Positions 43,360 through 51,211 of a DNA stretch of 64,000 bases are shown one piece after another; positions within the stretch are counted from its first letter, which is position 1; every line of letters begins with the position of its first letter. The position numbers were made by a program, and so were the translations under genes. Origin of the DNA: Conexibacter sp. SYSU D00693 (GTDB lineage: Bacteria; Actinomycetota; Thermoleophilia; Solirubrobacterales; Solirubrobacteraceae); NCBI RefSeq assembly GCF_017084525.1, contig NZ_CP070950.1, positions 2,108,001 to 2,172,000 on the forward strand, written 5' to 3'. The notes beneath the pieces were generated by a model that saw only the letters and a program-made list of their open reading frames with translations, was not told the origin of the DNA and made no database searches.

Positions 43360-43485
43360 TCGTGCGGCGTCACGACGCCGTGCGGACCTGATGTCCGGCG
43401 GGACGGCATGCGGTCTCCTCGGGCGGGTGGCTCGAACGCCGACGGCCCGCGCCGATCAGGTCACGGGCCGTCGTGCTGCATGAGG

Positions 43486-43573
43486 CGGAGAGGGAGGGAT
43501 TCGAACCCTCGGTACGCGGTAAGCGCACACACGATTTCCAGTCGTGCCCGTTCAACCACTCCGGCACCTCTCC
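43486..43573 (-). tRNA. tRNA-Ser (anticodon GGA)
   Basis: An 88-nt class II tRNA on the minus strand. Acceptor GGAGAGG pairs with CCTCTCC, anticodon stem CACGA/TCGTG has loop CTGGAAA (anticodon GGA), a long variable arm follows, and the T-loop is TTCGAAT. A complete CCA is not encoded. Confidence 0.97.
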
Positions 43574-43610
43574 GCGGCGCCGCGAAGCGTAGCGGCACTG
43601 CGAGGCGGAG

Positions 43611-44831
43611 CTACACCTGCCAGGCCCCGTCCACGAGCACCGGCGCGGACGAGCCATCGGCCTGGAGCCCGTCCACCCGCACCTCCGGGCTCCCGATCAT
43701 GAAGTCGACGTGGATCTGGGACTGGTTGATCCGGTCGACGTCCTCGCCCTCGACGCACATGGCGTAGGCCTGGCCGATGGCGATGTGGCTCGCGGCGTTC
43801 TCGTCGAGCAGCGTGTCGAAGAAGACGGTGTCCAGCGCCCCGATGCGGCCCTCGCCGTCGACCAGGGCGACCTCGCCCAGGCGCGACGCACCCTCGTCGC
43901 GGGCGGCGTAGCCGCGCAGGACCTCGGCGTTCTCGTCGGCGTCGATGCGGGTGATGCGGCCCTCGGCGAACTCGACCTCGAGGCCCTTGATGATCGAGCC
44001 GCCGACGACGAGCGGCTTCGTGGCGCGCACGACGCCGTCGACCCGGGCCGGGTCGGGGGCGCTGAAGACCTCCTCGGAGGGGAGGTTCGGCCGGTGCACG
44101 ACGCCGTCGACGGTCTCGAAGCGCGCGGCGAGGAAGTTCGAGGTCGGCAGGAGGCCGACGGTGAGGTCGGTCCCCGGCCCGGTGAAGCGCAGGGCGTCGA
44201 ACCGGCGCTGGGAGAGCTTCGAGGCGGCGGTCACGAGCGTCTCGCCGCGGGCCTCCCAGGCGGCGATCGGGTCGTCCTCGTCCAGACGGCAGACGTGCAG
44301 GACCTCCTGCCAGAGCTTGGCCAGCGCCTCCTCCGGCTCGAGGTCGGGGTGCACGAGCTGCGCCCAGCCGGCGGTCGGGCACGGGATGGCCGTCCAGTTC
44401 GAGGTCCGCTCGTTGACGACCTGGCCGACCTCCTTGAGCGCGGGCAGCTGGTCGCGACCCGCGCGCGCCGGGTCGAGGTCGTCGAGCAGGCCGGGGAACG
44501 ACGGCCCGGTGAGGGCGATGCGCGAGCAGCGCTGGCGGCCGAGCTCGAGGACCCGCTCACCGTACCAGGAGGGCACGAAGTCCAGGGTGTCCTCGTCGGC
44601 GTGCTCGATGCGGGCGCGCTTGACGTGGAGGTCGAAGTACGAGACGTCGACGAACCTCGCGCCGGCCCGGTAGGCGCTCGCGGCGATCGCCCGCGTCAGC
44701 GGTTCCTTGCCGAGCTCGGAGCCGATGCTCACGATCTGCCCACGCTGGACGTTGGCGGCGAAGCCGACGGTGAGGTCGGCGAAGCGCTCGAGGTCGGACT
44801 GGGCGACGACGCCGTCGCTGGCTGCGCTCAT
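43611..44831 (-). CDS. M29 family aminopeptidase
   Basis: A 406-residue metallo-aminopeptidase of the AmpS/PepS (thermophilic aminopeptidase) family. Characteristic segments are VQRGQIVSIGSELGKEPLTRAIAASAYRAGA (in parts), NWTAIPCPTAGWAQLVHPD, NLPSEEVFSAPDPARVDG and the C-terminal NAASHIAIGQAYAMCVEG and QIHVDFMIGSPEV, which contain the metal ligands. ATG is 7 nt after TAGGGT (44844-44839) with no ribosome site. Cytosolic peptide degradation is the expected role. Confidence 0.93.
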   Translation of the reverse strand: MSAASDGVVAQSDLERFADLTVGFAANVQRGQIVSIGSELGKEPLTRAIAASAYRAGARFVDVSYFDLHVKRARIEHADEDTLDFVPSWYGERVLELGRQRCSRIALTGPSFPGLLDDLDPARAGRDQLPALKEVGQVVNERTSNWTAIPCPTAGWAQLVHPDLEPEEALAKLWQEVLHVCRLDEDDPIAAWEARGETLVTAASKLSQRRFDALRFTGPGTDLTVGLLPTSNFLAARFETVDGVVHRPNLPSEEVFSAPDPARVDGVVRATKPLVVGGSIIKGLEVEFAEGRITRIDADENAEVLRGYAARDEGASRLGEVALVDGEGRIGALDTVFFDTLLDENAASHIAIGQAYAMCVEGEDVDRINQSQIHVDFMIGSPEVRVDGLQADGSSAPVLVDGAWQV

Positions 44832-44860
44832 CGGCCCGACCCTAGCGTCGGGCGCGCGGG

Positions 44861-45208
44861 TCAGCCCGCGGGCGGGGCGTCGAGGACGTCGAGGGCCTGG
44901 TCGACGCCCGAGACCTCGAGGACGCGCCAGACGCTGCCGTCGCCGCCGGGGACGCAGACGACGCTGAACCGTCCGGGCCCGTCCTCGGCCTGGTTGTGGG
45001 CGTGGACGAGCGCGCGGACGCCGCTCGAGTCCAGGAAGTCGAGCTCGCGCAGGTCGAGCACCACGTGCTTGCCCGCCTCGAGGAGGGGCAGGAGCGTGCC
45101 TTCGAGCTCGGGTGCCACGGCGAGGTCGAGCTCGCCGACGACGTGCACGACGGTGGCGTCACCCTGCTCGGCGACGTCGATCGCGAACGGCTGCGGAGGG
45201 CCTCCCAT
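44861..45208 (-). CDS. STAS-domain anti-sigma factor antagonist
   Basis: A 115-residue single STAS domain: VVHVVGELDLAVAPELEGTLLPLLEAGKHVVLDLRELDFLDSSGVRALVHAHNQ (in parts), with the phosphorylatable Ser in DFLDSSGV. Typical of SpoIIAA/RsbV-type antagonists that bind unphosphorylated anti-sigma kinases. No cognate RsbW-type kinase is in the window. ATG is 8 nt after TAGGGT (45222-45217), leaderless. Divergent from the pabB-pabC gene. Confidence 0.92.
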   Translation of the reverse strand: MGGPPQPFAIDVAEQGDATVVHVVGELDLAVAPELEGTLLPLLEAGKHVVLDLRELDFLDSSGVRALVHAHNQAEDGPGRFSVVCVPGGDGSVWRVLEVSGVDQALDVLDAPPAG

Positions 45209-45279
45209 CCCGACCTACCCTACGGACCCGGCGGACGGCGCGACCACCCTCGCGGTCTTCGACGCGCCATGCTCTGGGC

Positions 45280-47277
45280 GTGCGGGCCGTGCGCGAGCTG
45301 CTGCCGGGGGGCCTCGAGCCCCACGTGGCTGCGGCGTGGCTGCGCGACGACGCCCACCCCGTCGCCCTCGCCGGGGCGTGGGCGGGCGGCGGCGCGGTGC
45401 TGGCCGGCAACCCGGTGCGGGTCGCGGACGCCGCCGTCGACGACCCGTTCGCCCTGCTCGACGAGGCCTTCGCGGTCGACGACGTCCCGGACGAGGGGGT
45501 CTTCGGCGGCTGGTTCGGGATGCTCGGCTTCGGGCTGGGCCGGCGGCTCGAGCCCGTCCCGCCCCCGCCCCCGCGCCCCGCGCAGCTCCCGCCCTTCGCC
45601 CTGGCCTTCTACGACCACGTCGTGCGCCGCGACGCCGAGGGCCGCTGGTGGTTCGAGGCCCTGTGGACGCCCGAGCGCGCGGCGGCGCTCGACGCCGCGC
45701 GGGACCGCTGGCGCGACCGGCTCACCGGCGCACGGTGCCAGGCACCTTGCATGCGCGCGCATGGGGCGCACGCCCCGGTGACCCTGGCGCTCGTCGCTCC
45801 GGGCGCGGAGGGCCACCGGGCGGCGGTTGCCGCCGGGCGCGAGCGGATCGCCGCCGGCGAGGTCTTCCAGGCCAACCTGTGCCTGCGTCTCGAGGCGGAG
45901 TTCGAGGGCGATCCGCTCGCGCTGTGGTGCCGGGGCGTCGAGCGGCTCGCGCCCGCCTACGCGGCGTACGTCGGCGGGCCGTGGGGCGCCGTCGCGAGCC
46001 TGTCCCCCGAGCTCTTCCTGCGCCGCCGCGGCCGGGAGGTCGTCAGCGAGCCCATCAAGGGGACGGCGCCGGACGCGCCGGGCGCGCGGGAGGCGCTGGC
46101 CGCGTCGGCCAAGGACCGCGCGGAGAACGTGATGATCGCCGACCTCGTGCGCAACGACCTCGGGCGCGTCTGCGCATACGGGAGCGTCGAGGCCACCGCG
46201 CTGGCCGAGCCACGGCCCGCCTCGGGGGTCTGGCACCTCGTCTCGAGGGTCCGCGGCACGCTGCGCGACGGTGTGGGCGACGGCGAGCTGGTCCGGGCCG
46301 CCTTCCCGCCCGGCTCGGTGACCGGCGCGCCCAAGGTGCAGGCGCTGCGGGTGATCCACGAGCTCGAGGCGACCGGCCGCGAGGCCTACTGCGGCGCGCT
46401 GGGCTTCGCCTCGCCGGTCGCCGGCCTCGAGCTCAACGTCGCGATCCGGACCTTCGAGGCGGCCGGCGGCCGGCTGTGGCTCGGCGCGGGCGGCGGCGTC
46501 GTGTGGGACAGCGAGCCCGAGGGCGAGCTGCGCGAGGCCCTCGACAAGGCCCGCCCCCTGGTCCGGGCGGTCGGGCTCGAGCTCGACGAGCCCCGGACCC
46601 CGGCCGCCGTCCTGCCCGCGCTGCCGTGGGCGCTGGCCGAGGGGCGCGACCGGCCCGATCCCGATGAGGGGCTGCTCGAGACCGTCCTCGTGCGCGACGG
46701 CGCGCCCGTCGCGCTGGCCGTGCACCTCGCCCGCCTGACGGCGAGCGCCGCGGCGGTCGGCCTGCCCGTGCCCGCGGGCGACCTCCCCGCCCGCTGCGCG
46801 GCCGCGGCCTCCGGGACCCCCGACGGCGGCCGCCTGCGCCTGGTCCACACCACGGCCGGCACGACCGTCGACCCCGGCCCGCCGGCGCCCCAGCCCGCGC
46901 GGGTCCTCGAGCTGCGCCCGTGGGTCCTGCCCGGCGGCCTGGGCGCGCACAAGTGGGCCGACCGCCGCCTGCTCGACGCCCTCGCCGCCGACGGCACGAC
47001 ACCGCTGCTGGTCGACCTCGACGGCCAGGTCCTCGAGGCCGCGCACGCGGCGGTCCTCGTCCGCCGGGGCGACGAGCTCGTCGCGCCGCCGCTGGACGGC
47101 CGGCGCCTGCCCTCCGTCTCTCGCGCGCGCCTGCTCGCCGCCCACGACGGCCCGGTGACGATCGCCCCTCTCACGCTCGACGACCTGACGGCCGCCGACG
47201 CGGTCGTCCTGACCTCGGCCCTGCGCGGCGCGCACCCGGCGCGCCTGGCCGACCGCCCCGCGCTCAGTCCCGCTTGA
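45280..47277 (+). CDS. pabB: Aminodeoxychorismate synthase component I fused to aminodeoxychorismate lyase (PabB-PabC)
   Basis: A 665-residue fusion for 4-aminobenzoate (folate) synthesis. The PabB part (about 1-440) has EVFQANLCLRLEAEF, SPELFLRRRGREVVSEPIKGTAPDAP (catalytic Lys), NVMIADLVRNDLGRVC and FPPGSVTGAPKVQAL. The class IV aminotransferase part (about 465-660) has LLETVLVRDGAPVALAVHLARL and a likely PLP lysine in LGAHKWADR. At residues about 151-162 the sequence RCQAPCMRAHGAH is encoded by a GGTGCCAGGCACC repeat, an insertion absent from the fold. GTG at 45280 or 45289 could start it. PabA is not in the window. Confidence 0.92.
   Translation: MRAVRELLPGGLEPHVAAAWLRDDAHPVALAGAWAGGGAVLAGNPVRVADAAVDDPFALLDEAFAVDDVPDEGVFGGWFGMLGFGLGRRLEPVPPPPPRPAQLPPFALAFYDHVVRRDAEGRWWFEALWTPERAAALDAARDRWRDRLTGARCQAPCMRAHGAHAPVTLALVAPGAEGHRAAVAAGRERIAAGEVFQANLCLRLEAEFEGDPLALWCRGVERLAPAYAAYVGGPWGAVASLSPELFLRRRGREVVSEPIKGTAPDAPGAREALAASAKDRAENVMIADLVRNDLGRVCAYGSVEATALAEPRPASGVWHLVSRVRGTLRDGVGDGELVRAAFPPGSVTGAPKVQALRVIHELEATGREAYCGALGFASPVAGLELNVAIRTFEAAGGRLWLGAGGGVVWDSEPEGELREALDKARPLVRAVGLELDEPRTPAAVLPALPWALAEGRDRPDPDEGLLETVLVRDGAPVALAVHLARLTASAAAVGLPVPAGDLPARCAAAASGTPDGGRLRLVHTTAGTTVDPGPPAPQPARVLELRPWVLPGGLGAHKWADRRLLDALAADGTTPLLVDLDGQVLEAAHAAVLVRRGDELVAPPLDGRRLPSVSRARLLAAHDGPVTIAPLTLDDLTAADAVVLTSALRGAHPARLADRPALSPA
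45734..45752. repeat. Family B palindrome inside the pabB-pabC coding sequence
   Basis: GGTGCC-A-GGCACC followed by TTGCAT, identical in core and right flank to the intergenic copy at 50024-50048. A second small palindrome, CATGCGCGCGCATG, follows immediately. The length keeps the reading frame open, adding Cys-containing residues to the protein. Confidence 0.85.
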
Positions 47278-47893
47278 GCGAGCGCATGAGCACCTCGACG
47301 AAGCGCGTGTAGCGCTCGGCGGGGAAGTGCTCGGGCTCGAGGATGAGCATCCGCGCGGCCTGCTCGGCGAGGGCCACCAGGGCGTGCGAGGCGAGCTCGG
47401 GCTCGAGGTCGGACGGGCCGCCGCGGGCCTCGAGCCCCCAGCCCACGAGGTCCTCGACCTGGCGGCGGATGAGCTCGCGACCGTGCTCGACGCGCTCGCG
47501 CACCGCGTCCGGGGTGCCGTCGACCGGCAGCAGGATGAGCCGCCAGGCCGCGGGCCGCGCCTGGACGGCGGCGAAGAACGCGCTGGCGGCGGCGACGAGG
47601 ACCTCGTCCGGGTTGCGGCCCTCCTCGGGCGCCGAGAACGGGATCGCCTCGGTGAGGGCCGCGAGCGCCGTCTCCTCCTCGCGGTCGAAGAGCGCGCGCA
47701 GCAGCCCGCCGAGGTTGCCGAAGAGGTCGTAGACGACCGGCTTGGTGACGCCGGCCGTGCGGGCGATGGCCTCCATCGACACGCCGCCGTAGCCGGACTC
47801 GCCGATGATCTCCAGCGTGGCGTCGAGCAGCTGCTCGCGGCGCTCCTCGGGCGGGAGGCGCGGGGCATAGCGTCGCCGGGGCGTGGCGGCCAT
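47264..47893 (-). CDS. TetR/AcrR family transcriptional regulator
   Basis: A 209-residue regulator with PEERREQLLDATLEIIGESGYGGVSMEAIARTAGVTKPVVYDLFGNLGGLLRALFDREE (in parts), the helix-turn-helix, and a generic ligand domain. The ATG (MAATPRRRYAPRLP) is 8 nt after TATGCT (47907-47902), so a leaderless message; the longer frame is a shadow. Its 3' end overlaps the end of the convergent pabB-pabC gene by 14 bp. Confidence 0.93.
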   Translation of the reverse strand: MAATPRRRYAPRLPPEERREQLLDATLEIIGESGYGGVSMEAIARTAGVTKPVVYDLFGNLGGLLRALFDREEETALAALTEAIPFSAPEEGRNPDEVLVAAASAFFAAVQARPAAWRLILLPVDGTPDAVRERVEHGRELIRRQVEDLVGWGLEARGGPSDLEPELASHALVALAEQAARMLILEPEHFPAERYTRFVEVLMRSLKRD

Positions 47894-47916
47894 CGCCGCC
47901 CAGCATAAGGACGGAC

Positions 47917-48465
47917 CTAGGCGGACTGCTCGGCCGGCCGGCCCTCGCGCTGGAAGCGCTCCTCGTCGGCGACCGGCGCCGGGTCGGCCGAGACGTCGGG
48001 CTGGGCGTCGGCGGGCTGCGGGGCCACCGTGAACGGGGGCTGCGTGGCCAGGAACGAGCCCGCGGCGCCCGCGGCGAGCTGCGCGATGGCGGCGGCCGGG
48101 CCGTCCTCGGCCTCGACCGCCGCGAAGAGCGCGGCGATGAGGACGACGTTGTACTCCCAGCCGCCCTCCGTGTTCCACGGGCCCTTGCTGCCGTGGACCT
48201 TGCGGATCGCGGTGACCATGGTGCCCGTCAGGGCGCTCGCGGCGACGGGGCGCAGGACGCCCGCGGCGAGCAGCGCGCCGCCCGCGGCCTCGGCCGTCCC
48301 GGCGGCGAGCGCGTGGCGCTTCCCGGGCGCGAGGCCCATGGACTCGAAGGCCTGCCCGGTCGCGTCGGGCCCGTGCCCGCCGAACCAGCCGAAGAGCTTC
48401 TGGGTGCCGTGGCCGACGAAGAGGCCGCCGACGACGGCGCGGAGGATGGAGGTCCCGAGCTGCAT
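47917..48465 (-). CDS. DoxX family membrane protein
   Basis: A 182-residue protein with four hydrophobic helices: MQLGTSILRAVVGGLFVGHGTQKLFGWFGG (in parts; the DoxX opening), GLAPGKRHALAAGTAEAAGGALLAAGVL, a third after ASALTGTMVTA and a fourth near WEYNVVLIAALFAAVEA. A charged Pro/Ala-rich tail of about 50 residues ends EGRPAEQSA, longer than usual. In some actinobacteria DoxX proteins partner with redox proteins. Seventeen bases after the thiolase-like gene on the same strand. Confidence 0.9.
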   Translation of the reverse strand: MQLGTSILRAVVGGLFVGHGTQKLFGWFGGHGPDATGQAFESMGLAPGKRHALAAGTAEAAGGALLAAGVLRPVAASALTGTMVTAIRKVHGSKGPWNTEGGWEYNVVLIAALFAAVEAEDGPAAAIAQLAAGAAGSFLATQPPFTVAPQPADAQPDVSADPAPVADEERFQREGRPAEQSA

Positions 48466-48482
48466 GGGCCCGGGGTTCCCCG

Positions 48483-49973
48483 TCAGGCGAGCGTGAAGCG
48501 CCCGTCCGCGCTGACGGACACCTCGCGCCCCAGCGGGTCGCCGCCGACGAGGTCCGCGACCGTCGCGCCGTCCTCCGAGCGCCCCAGCGCCCGGCGGCCG
48601 TCCTCGAGGACCGTGGCGACGATCCCGAGCGTCGGCGTCCCGTCGCGGTCGTAGAGGGCGGTGTAGGTCTCGACGGGCCCGCGCGCCGCCTCCCCCTGGA
48701 CGACCTCGCGCGACGGCTGGACGTCCACGACGTCCTGCGGGTGCAGGTCGGCGAACGGCGTCGGCGGCGGGGCCGTCCCGAACGTCGCGAGCGCGTGCTT
48801 GGTGAGGTACCAGCCGACGCCGGTGGCCAGCCCCGTCGCGCCGTCGCCCGCCTCGCGCAGGCGTGTCGCGAGCGAGGCGATCGCGTGGGTGCAGTAGTCG
48901 TTGGCCGGGCCGCCGGCGAAGGTCAGGCCCCCGGTGACCGTCGGTGCGCGCTCGTCGGTGCCCAGGTCGATGCCCAGCTCGCCCGCGCCGATCTGCACGG
49001 CGCTCGGGAAGCAGGAGTAGAGGTCGAGGAGGTCGGCCTGGGCCGGGTCGGTCCCGGTGTGCTCGCGCAGCGCCGCGGCGCAGGCGGCGATGGCCGGGGA
49101 GCGATGCAGCTCGTGGCGCTGGGCGACGTGCCAGTGGTCGTGGGCCCCCGCGGTGCCGTGGACGAAGACCCAGCGCTCGCGCGGCACGCCCGCGTCCTGC
49201 GCGGCCTGCGCGCTGCACAGGACGAGCGCCGCGCCCTGGTCGACCTGGATGTTCGCGTTGAGGAGCTTCGTGTAGGGCGCGGAGACGAGCCGGTTGCCCG
49301 GGCCGGGCCGGCTGATGGCCGCCGGGTCGGTCGGCGCATCGCGCGTCCAGGCGTGCGGGTTGTCGCGTGCGACGGCGGCGAAGCGCGCCCACAGCTCCCC
49401 CAGCCACGCCTGGTGCTCGTCGACGCCGCGCCCCTCCGCGCCCCGGACCGCCTGCTCGAACAGGGGGTAGAAGAAGATCGGCGCCAGCAGGCCCGCGGCC
49501 TCCTCGGCGGGGTGGTTGGGCGCGCGGTCCTCCCCCACCTCGCGCGTCGGCGCGGTGCCCTCGGGCTGGGTCGGCCACCCCGGGTCCTCGCCGCGCGACG
49601 CGGCCTTCATGAACGTCGTGACGACCTCGCCGCCGGCGAGCAGCGCCACGTCCAGGTCGCCCGCCGCGATCTTCGCGCAGAGGTCGCCCAGGAGGGCGAT
49701 CGGCCCCGTGCCGCCACGCACCGCCCGGACGCTCTCGCGCGGGGCGATGCCCAGCTCGCTGGCCAGCAGCGCGGCGGGGTCCGGCACGAGCCACGAGAAG
49801 AGGTCGACCACCGCGACCGACCCCGCCTTGACCAGCAGGCCCGGGACGCCCGCGTCCTCCTCGGCCGCCCGCGCGGCCCGCACCATGAGCTCCAGCGGCG
49901 ACGGGCTGCCGTCGTCGCCGGGCCGGTGGGTCACCTGGCCGGCGCCGACCAGGACGGGGGTGCGGGGGTCCAT
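48483..49973 (-). CDS. Thiolase-like acetyl-CoA acetyltransferase family protein
   Basis: A 496-residue thiolase-superfamily protein. The opening TPVLVGAGQVTHRPG and the segments VDLFSWLVPDPAALLASELGI, DLYSCFPSAVQIGAGELGIDL and GGLTFAGGPANDYCTHAIASL are those of the SCP-x-like/non-decarboxylating group. Catalytic residues are not all in the usual places: the nucleophile cysteine region of biosynthetic thiolases is not obvious, while a late DYCTHA and GVGWYLTKHA (His) are present. ATG at 49973 was chosen over GTG at 49982. Role in lipid or acyl-CoA metabolism is inferred. Confidence 0.88.
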   Translation of the reverse strand: MDPRTPVLVGAGQVTHRPGDDGSPSPLELMVRAARAAEEDAGVPGLLVKAGSVAVVDLFSWLVPDPAALLASELGIAPRESVRAVRGGTGPIALLGDLCAKIAAGDLDVALLAGGEVVTTFMKAASRGEDPGWPTQPEGTAPTREVGEDRAPNHPAEEAAGLLAPIFFYPLFEQAVRGAEGRGVDEHQAWLGELWARFAAVARDNPHAWTRDAPTDPAAISRPGPGNRLVSAPYTKLLNANIQVDQGAALVLCSAQAAQDAGVPRERWVFVHGTAGAHDHWHVAQRHELHRSPAIAACAAALREHTGTDPAQADLLDLYSCFPSAVQIGAGELGIDLGTDERAPTVTGGLTFAGGPANDYCTHAIASLATRLREAGDGATGLATGVGWYLTKHALATFGTAPPPTPFADLHPQDVVDVQPSREVVQGEAARGPVETYTALYDRDGTPTLGIVATVLEDGRRALGRSEDGATVADLVGGDPLGREVSVSADGRFTLA

Positions 49974-49992
49974 GTGCGGCACCCAAGCACAC

Positions 49993-50013
49993 GCAAGGTG
50001 CCACGCACCTTGC
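49993..50013. repeat. Family B palindrome, degenerate copy
   Basis: GCAAGGTGC - CAC - GCACCTTGC: 9-bp arms with a 3-nt centre replacing the usual one-base centre. It lies next to the perfect copy at 50024, upstream of the thiolase-like gene. Confidence 0.8.
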
Positions 50014-50023
50014 AGGCGTTGTC

Positions 50024-50048
50024 ATGCAAGGTGCCTGGCACCTTGCAT
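50024..50048. repeat. Family B palindrome, 25-bp perfect copy
   Basis: ATGCAAGGTGCC - T - GGCACCTTGCAT, 12-bp arms. It touches the stop codon of the YciI-like gene, so it may serve as its terminator hairpin as well as being a repeat. Confidence 0.88.
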
Positions 50049-50317
50049 CAGACGGCGATCGTCCAGACCTCGATGCGGTGCGACGTGACGATGCCCGCCT
50101 CGACGTACGGGTCACGGGCGACGAAGGCCTGCGCGGCCTCCGGGGAGCGGAAGACGATGAGCGCGCCGGCGGGCGGGTCGCCGACAGGGCCGGCCATCAC
50201 GAGCTCGCCGGCGTCCTTGAGCTCGCGCAGGATGGCGAGGTGCGCCTCGCGGTGGGGCTCGCGGCGCTCGAGGACGTCCTCGACGTAGGTGTAGTGCAGC
50301 GCCGCGAGGCGCTCCAC
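50048..50317 (-). CDS. YciI family protein
   Basis: An 89-residue protein with LHYTYVEDVLERREPHREAHLAILRELKDAGELVMAGP (in parts) and GALIVFRSPEAAQAFVARDPYVEAGI, a ferredoxin-like YciI fold. The His-Asp pair of YciI active sites seems to be represented by H in EAHLA and D in ARDPYV. GTG start overlaps the TAG of the upstream SRPBCC gene by one base, so coupled. Function in catabolic pathways is suggested for some family members. Confidence 0.9.
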   Translation of the reverse strand: MERLAALHYTYVEDVLERREPHREAHLAILRELKDAGELVMAGPVGDPPAGALIVFRSPEAAQAFVARDPYVEAGIVTSHRIEVWTIAV

Positions 50318-50763
50318 TAGGAGCCCTCGGCCTCGCGCTTGAGGCCCTCGGCGGGGACCTTGACCAGCACGTGGCGCAGCGTCTGCTCGACGGGGCCCTT
50401 GATGAGCATGCCGAGCATCCGGCCGGGCTCGCCCTCCATCTCGTAGGTCGCGCGCGTGCGGCCGCCGAGGTCCTCGAACGTCCACGAGCCCTTGAGCCAC
50501 TTGAGGTCGCCCTTCTCCTGCTCCCAGGTCATGCCGCCCAGGGGCTGGTAGGCGAAGCGCAGCTTCGTCTTGACCTCCTTGACCTTCGCGTCGGCGATCG
50601 TCGTCACGACCGTCGCGCGGCCCTCCGCGTCGCGCTCGTGGACCTCGACGCGCTTCATCGAGCCCTGCCACTTCGGCGCGCCCTCGATGTCGGCGGCGAT
50701 CTCGAAGCAGCGCTCGATCGGCGCGTCGATCTCGACGGTGTGCGATCCACCAAGGTTGGCCAT
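50317..50763 (-). CDS. SRPBCC family protein (polyketide cyclase/dehydrase-like)
   Basis: A 148-residue START-like protein: SHTVEIDAPIERCFEIAADIEGAPKWQGSMKRVEV (in parts), a MTWEQEKGDLKWLKGSWTFEDL strand pair, and a C-terminal amphipathic helix. Actinobacterial relatives bind hydrophobic ligands. ATG is 8 nt after TATGGT (50777-50772), with no ribosome site; longer frames are shadows. Overlaps the YciI gene in one operon. Confidence 0.9.
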   Translation of the reverse strand: MANLGGSHTVEIDAPIERCFEIAADIEGAPKWQGSMKRVEVHERDAEGRATVVTTIADAKVKEVKTKLRFAYQPLGGMTWEQEKGDLKWLKGSWTFEDLGGRTRATYEMEGEPGRMLGMLIKGPVEQTLRHVLVKVPAEGLKREAEGS

Positions 50764-50804
50764 GGCCGCCGACCATACCCAGGACGGCGGTGCGTCAGGC
50801 CGGG

Positions 50805-51206
50805 CTAGGCCGCAGGGGCCAGACGCCGCAGCTGGCGCTCGACGTACGGCCGTGCCTTGCGCGCGCCGCCGCGCACGGCGAACGCCGTCTCCAGGGCGCG
50901 CAGCCGCGCTACGACGAGCGCCTCGTCGGGCTCCCAGCCGCGCCGCCGGCACTCCGCCAGCCAGTCGACCGGGGCGACGTGCCCGCGCGCCTTGTTGCAG
51001 CGCCGGCAGGCCGCGAGCTCGTTCTCGGCCCACGACGGCCCGCCCTTCACCCGCGGGACCAGGTGCTCGGTCGTCGCGCGGCGCAGCCCCTCGAACGGGG
51101 CGGCGCACCAGACGCAGCGCCCGCCGTCGGCCTCGACGGCCGCGGCCAGGCGCTCGGCCCGTCCGGGCGCCCGGGGCGGGCGATCCGTCGCGACGCTGTG
51201 GCTCAC
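50805..51206 (-). CDS. HNH endonuclease
   Basis: A 133-residue protein with an HNH/zinc-binding core: CVWCAAPFEGL, TTEHLVPRVKGGPSWAENELAACRRCNKARG. Histidine, asparagine and paired CxxC motifs fit a His-Me finger nuclease, common near restriction or defence genes but also in stand-alone form. GTG is 7 nt after TAGCCT (51219-51214), leaderless. Its substrate and role are unknown. Confidence 0.88.
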   Translation of the reverse strand: MSHSVATDRPPRAPGRAERLAAAVEADGGRCVWCAAPFEGLRRATTEHLVPRVKGGPSWAENELAACRRCNKARGHVAPVDWLAECRRRGWEPDEALVVARLRALETAFAVRGGARKARPYVERQLRRLAPAA

Positions 51207-51211
51207 CCCGT

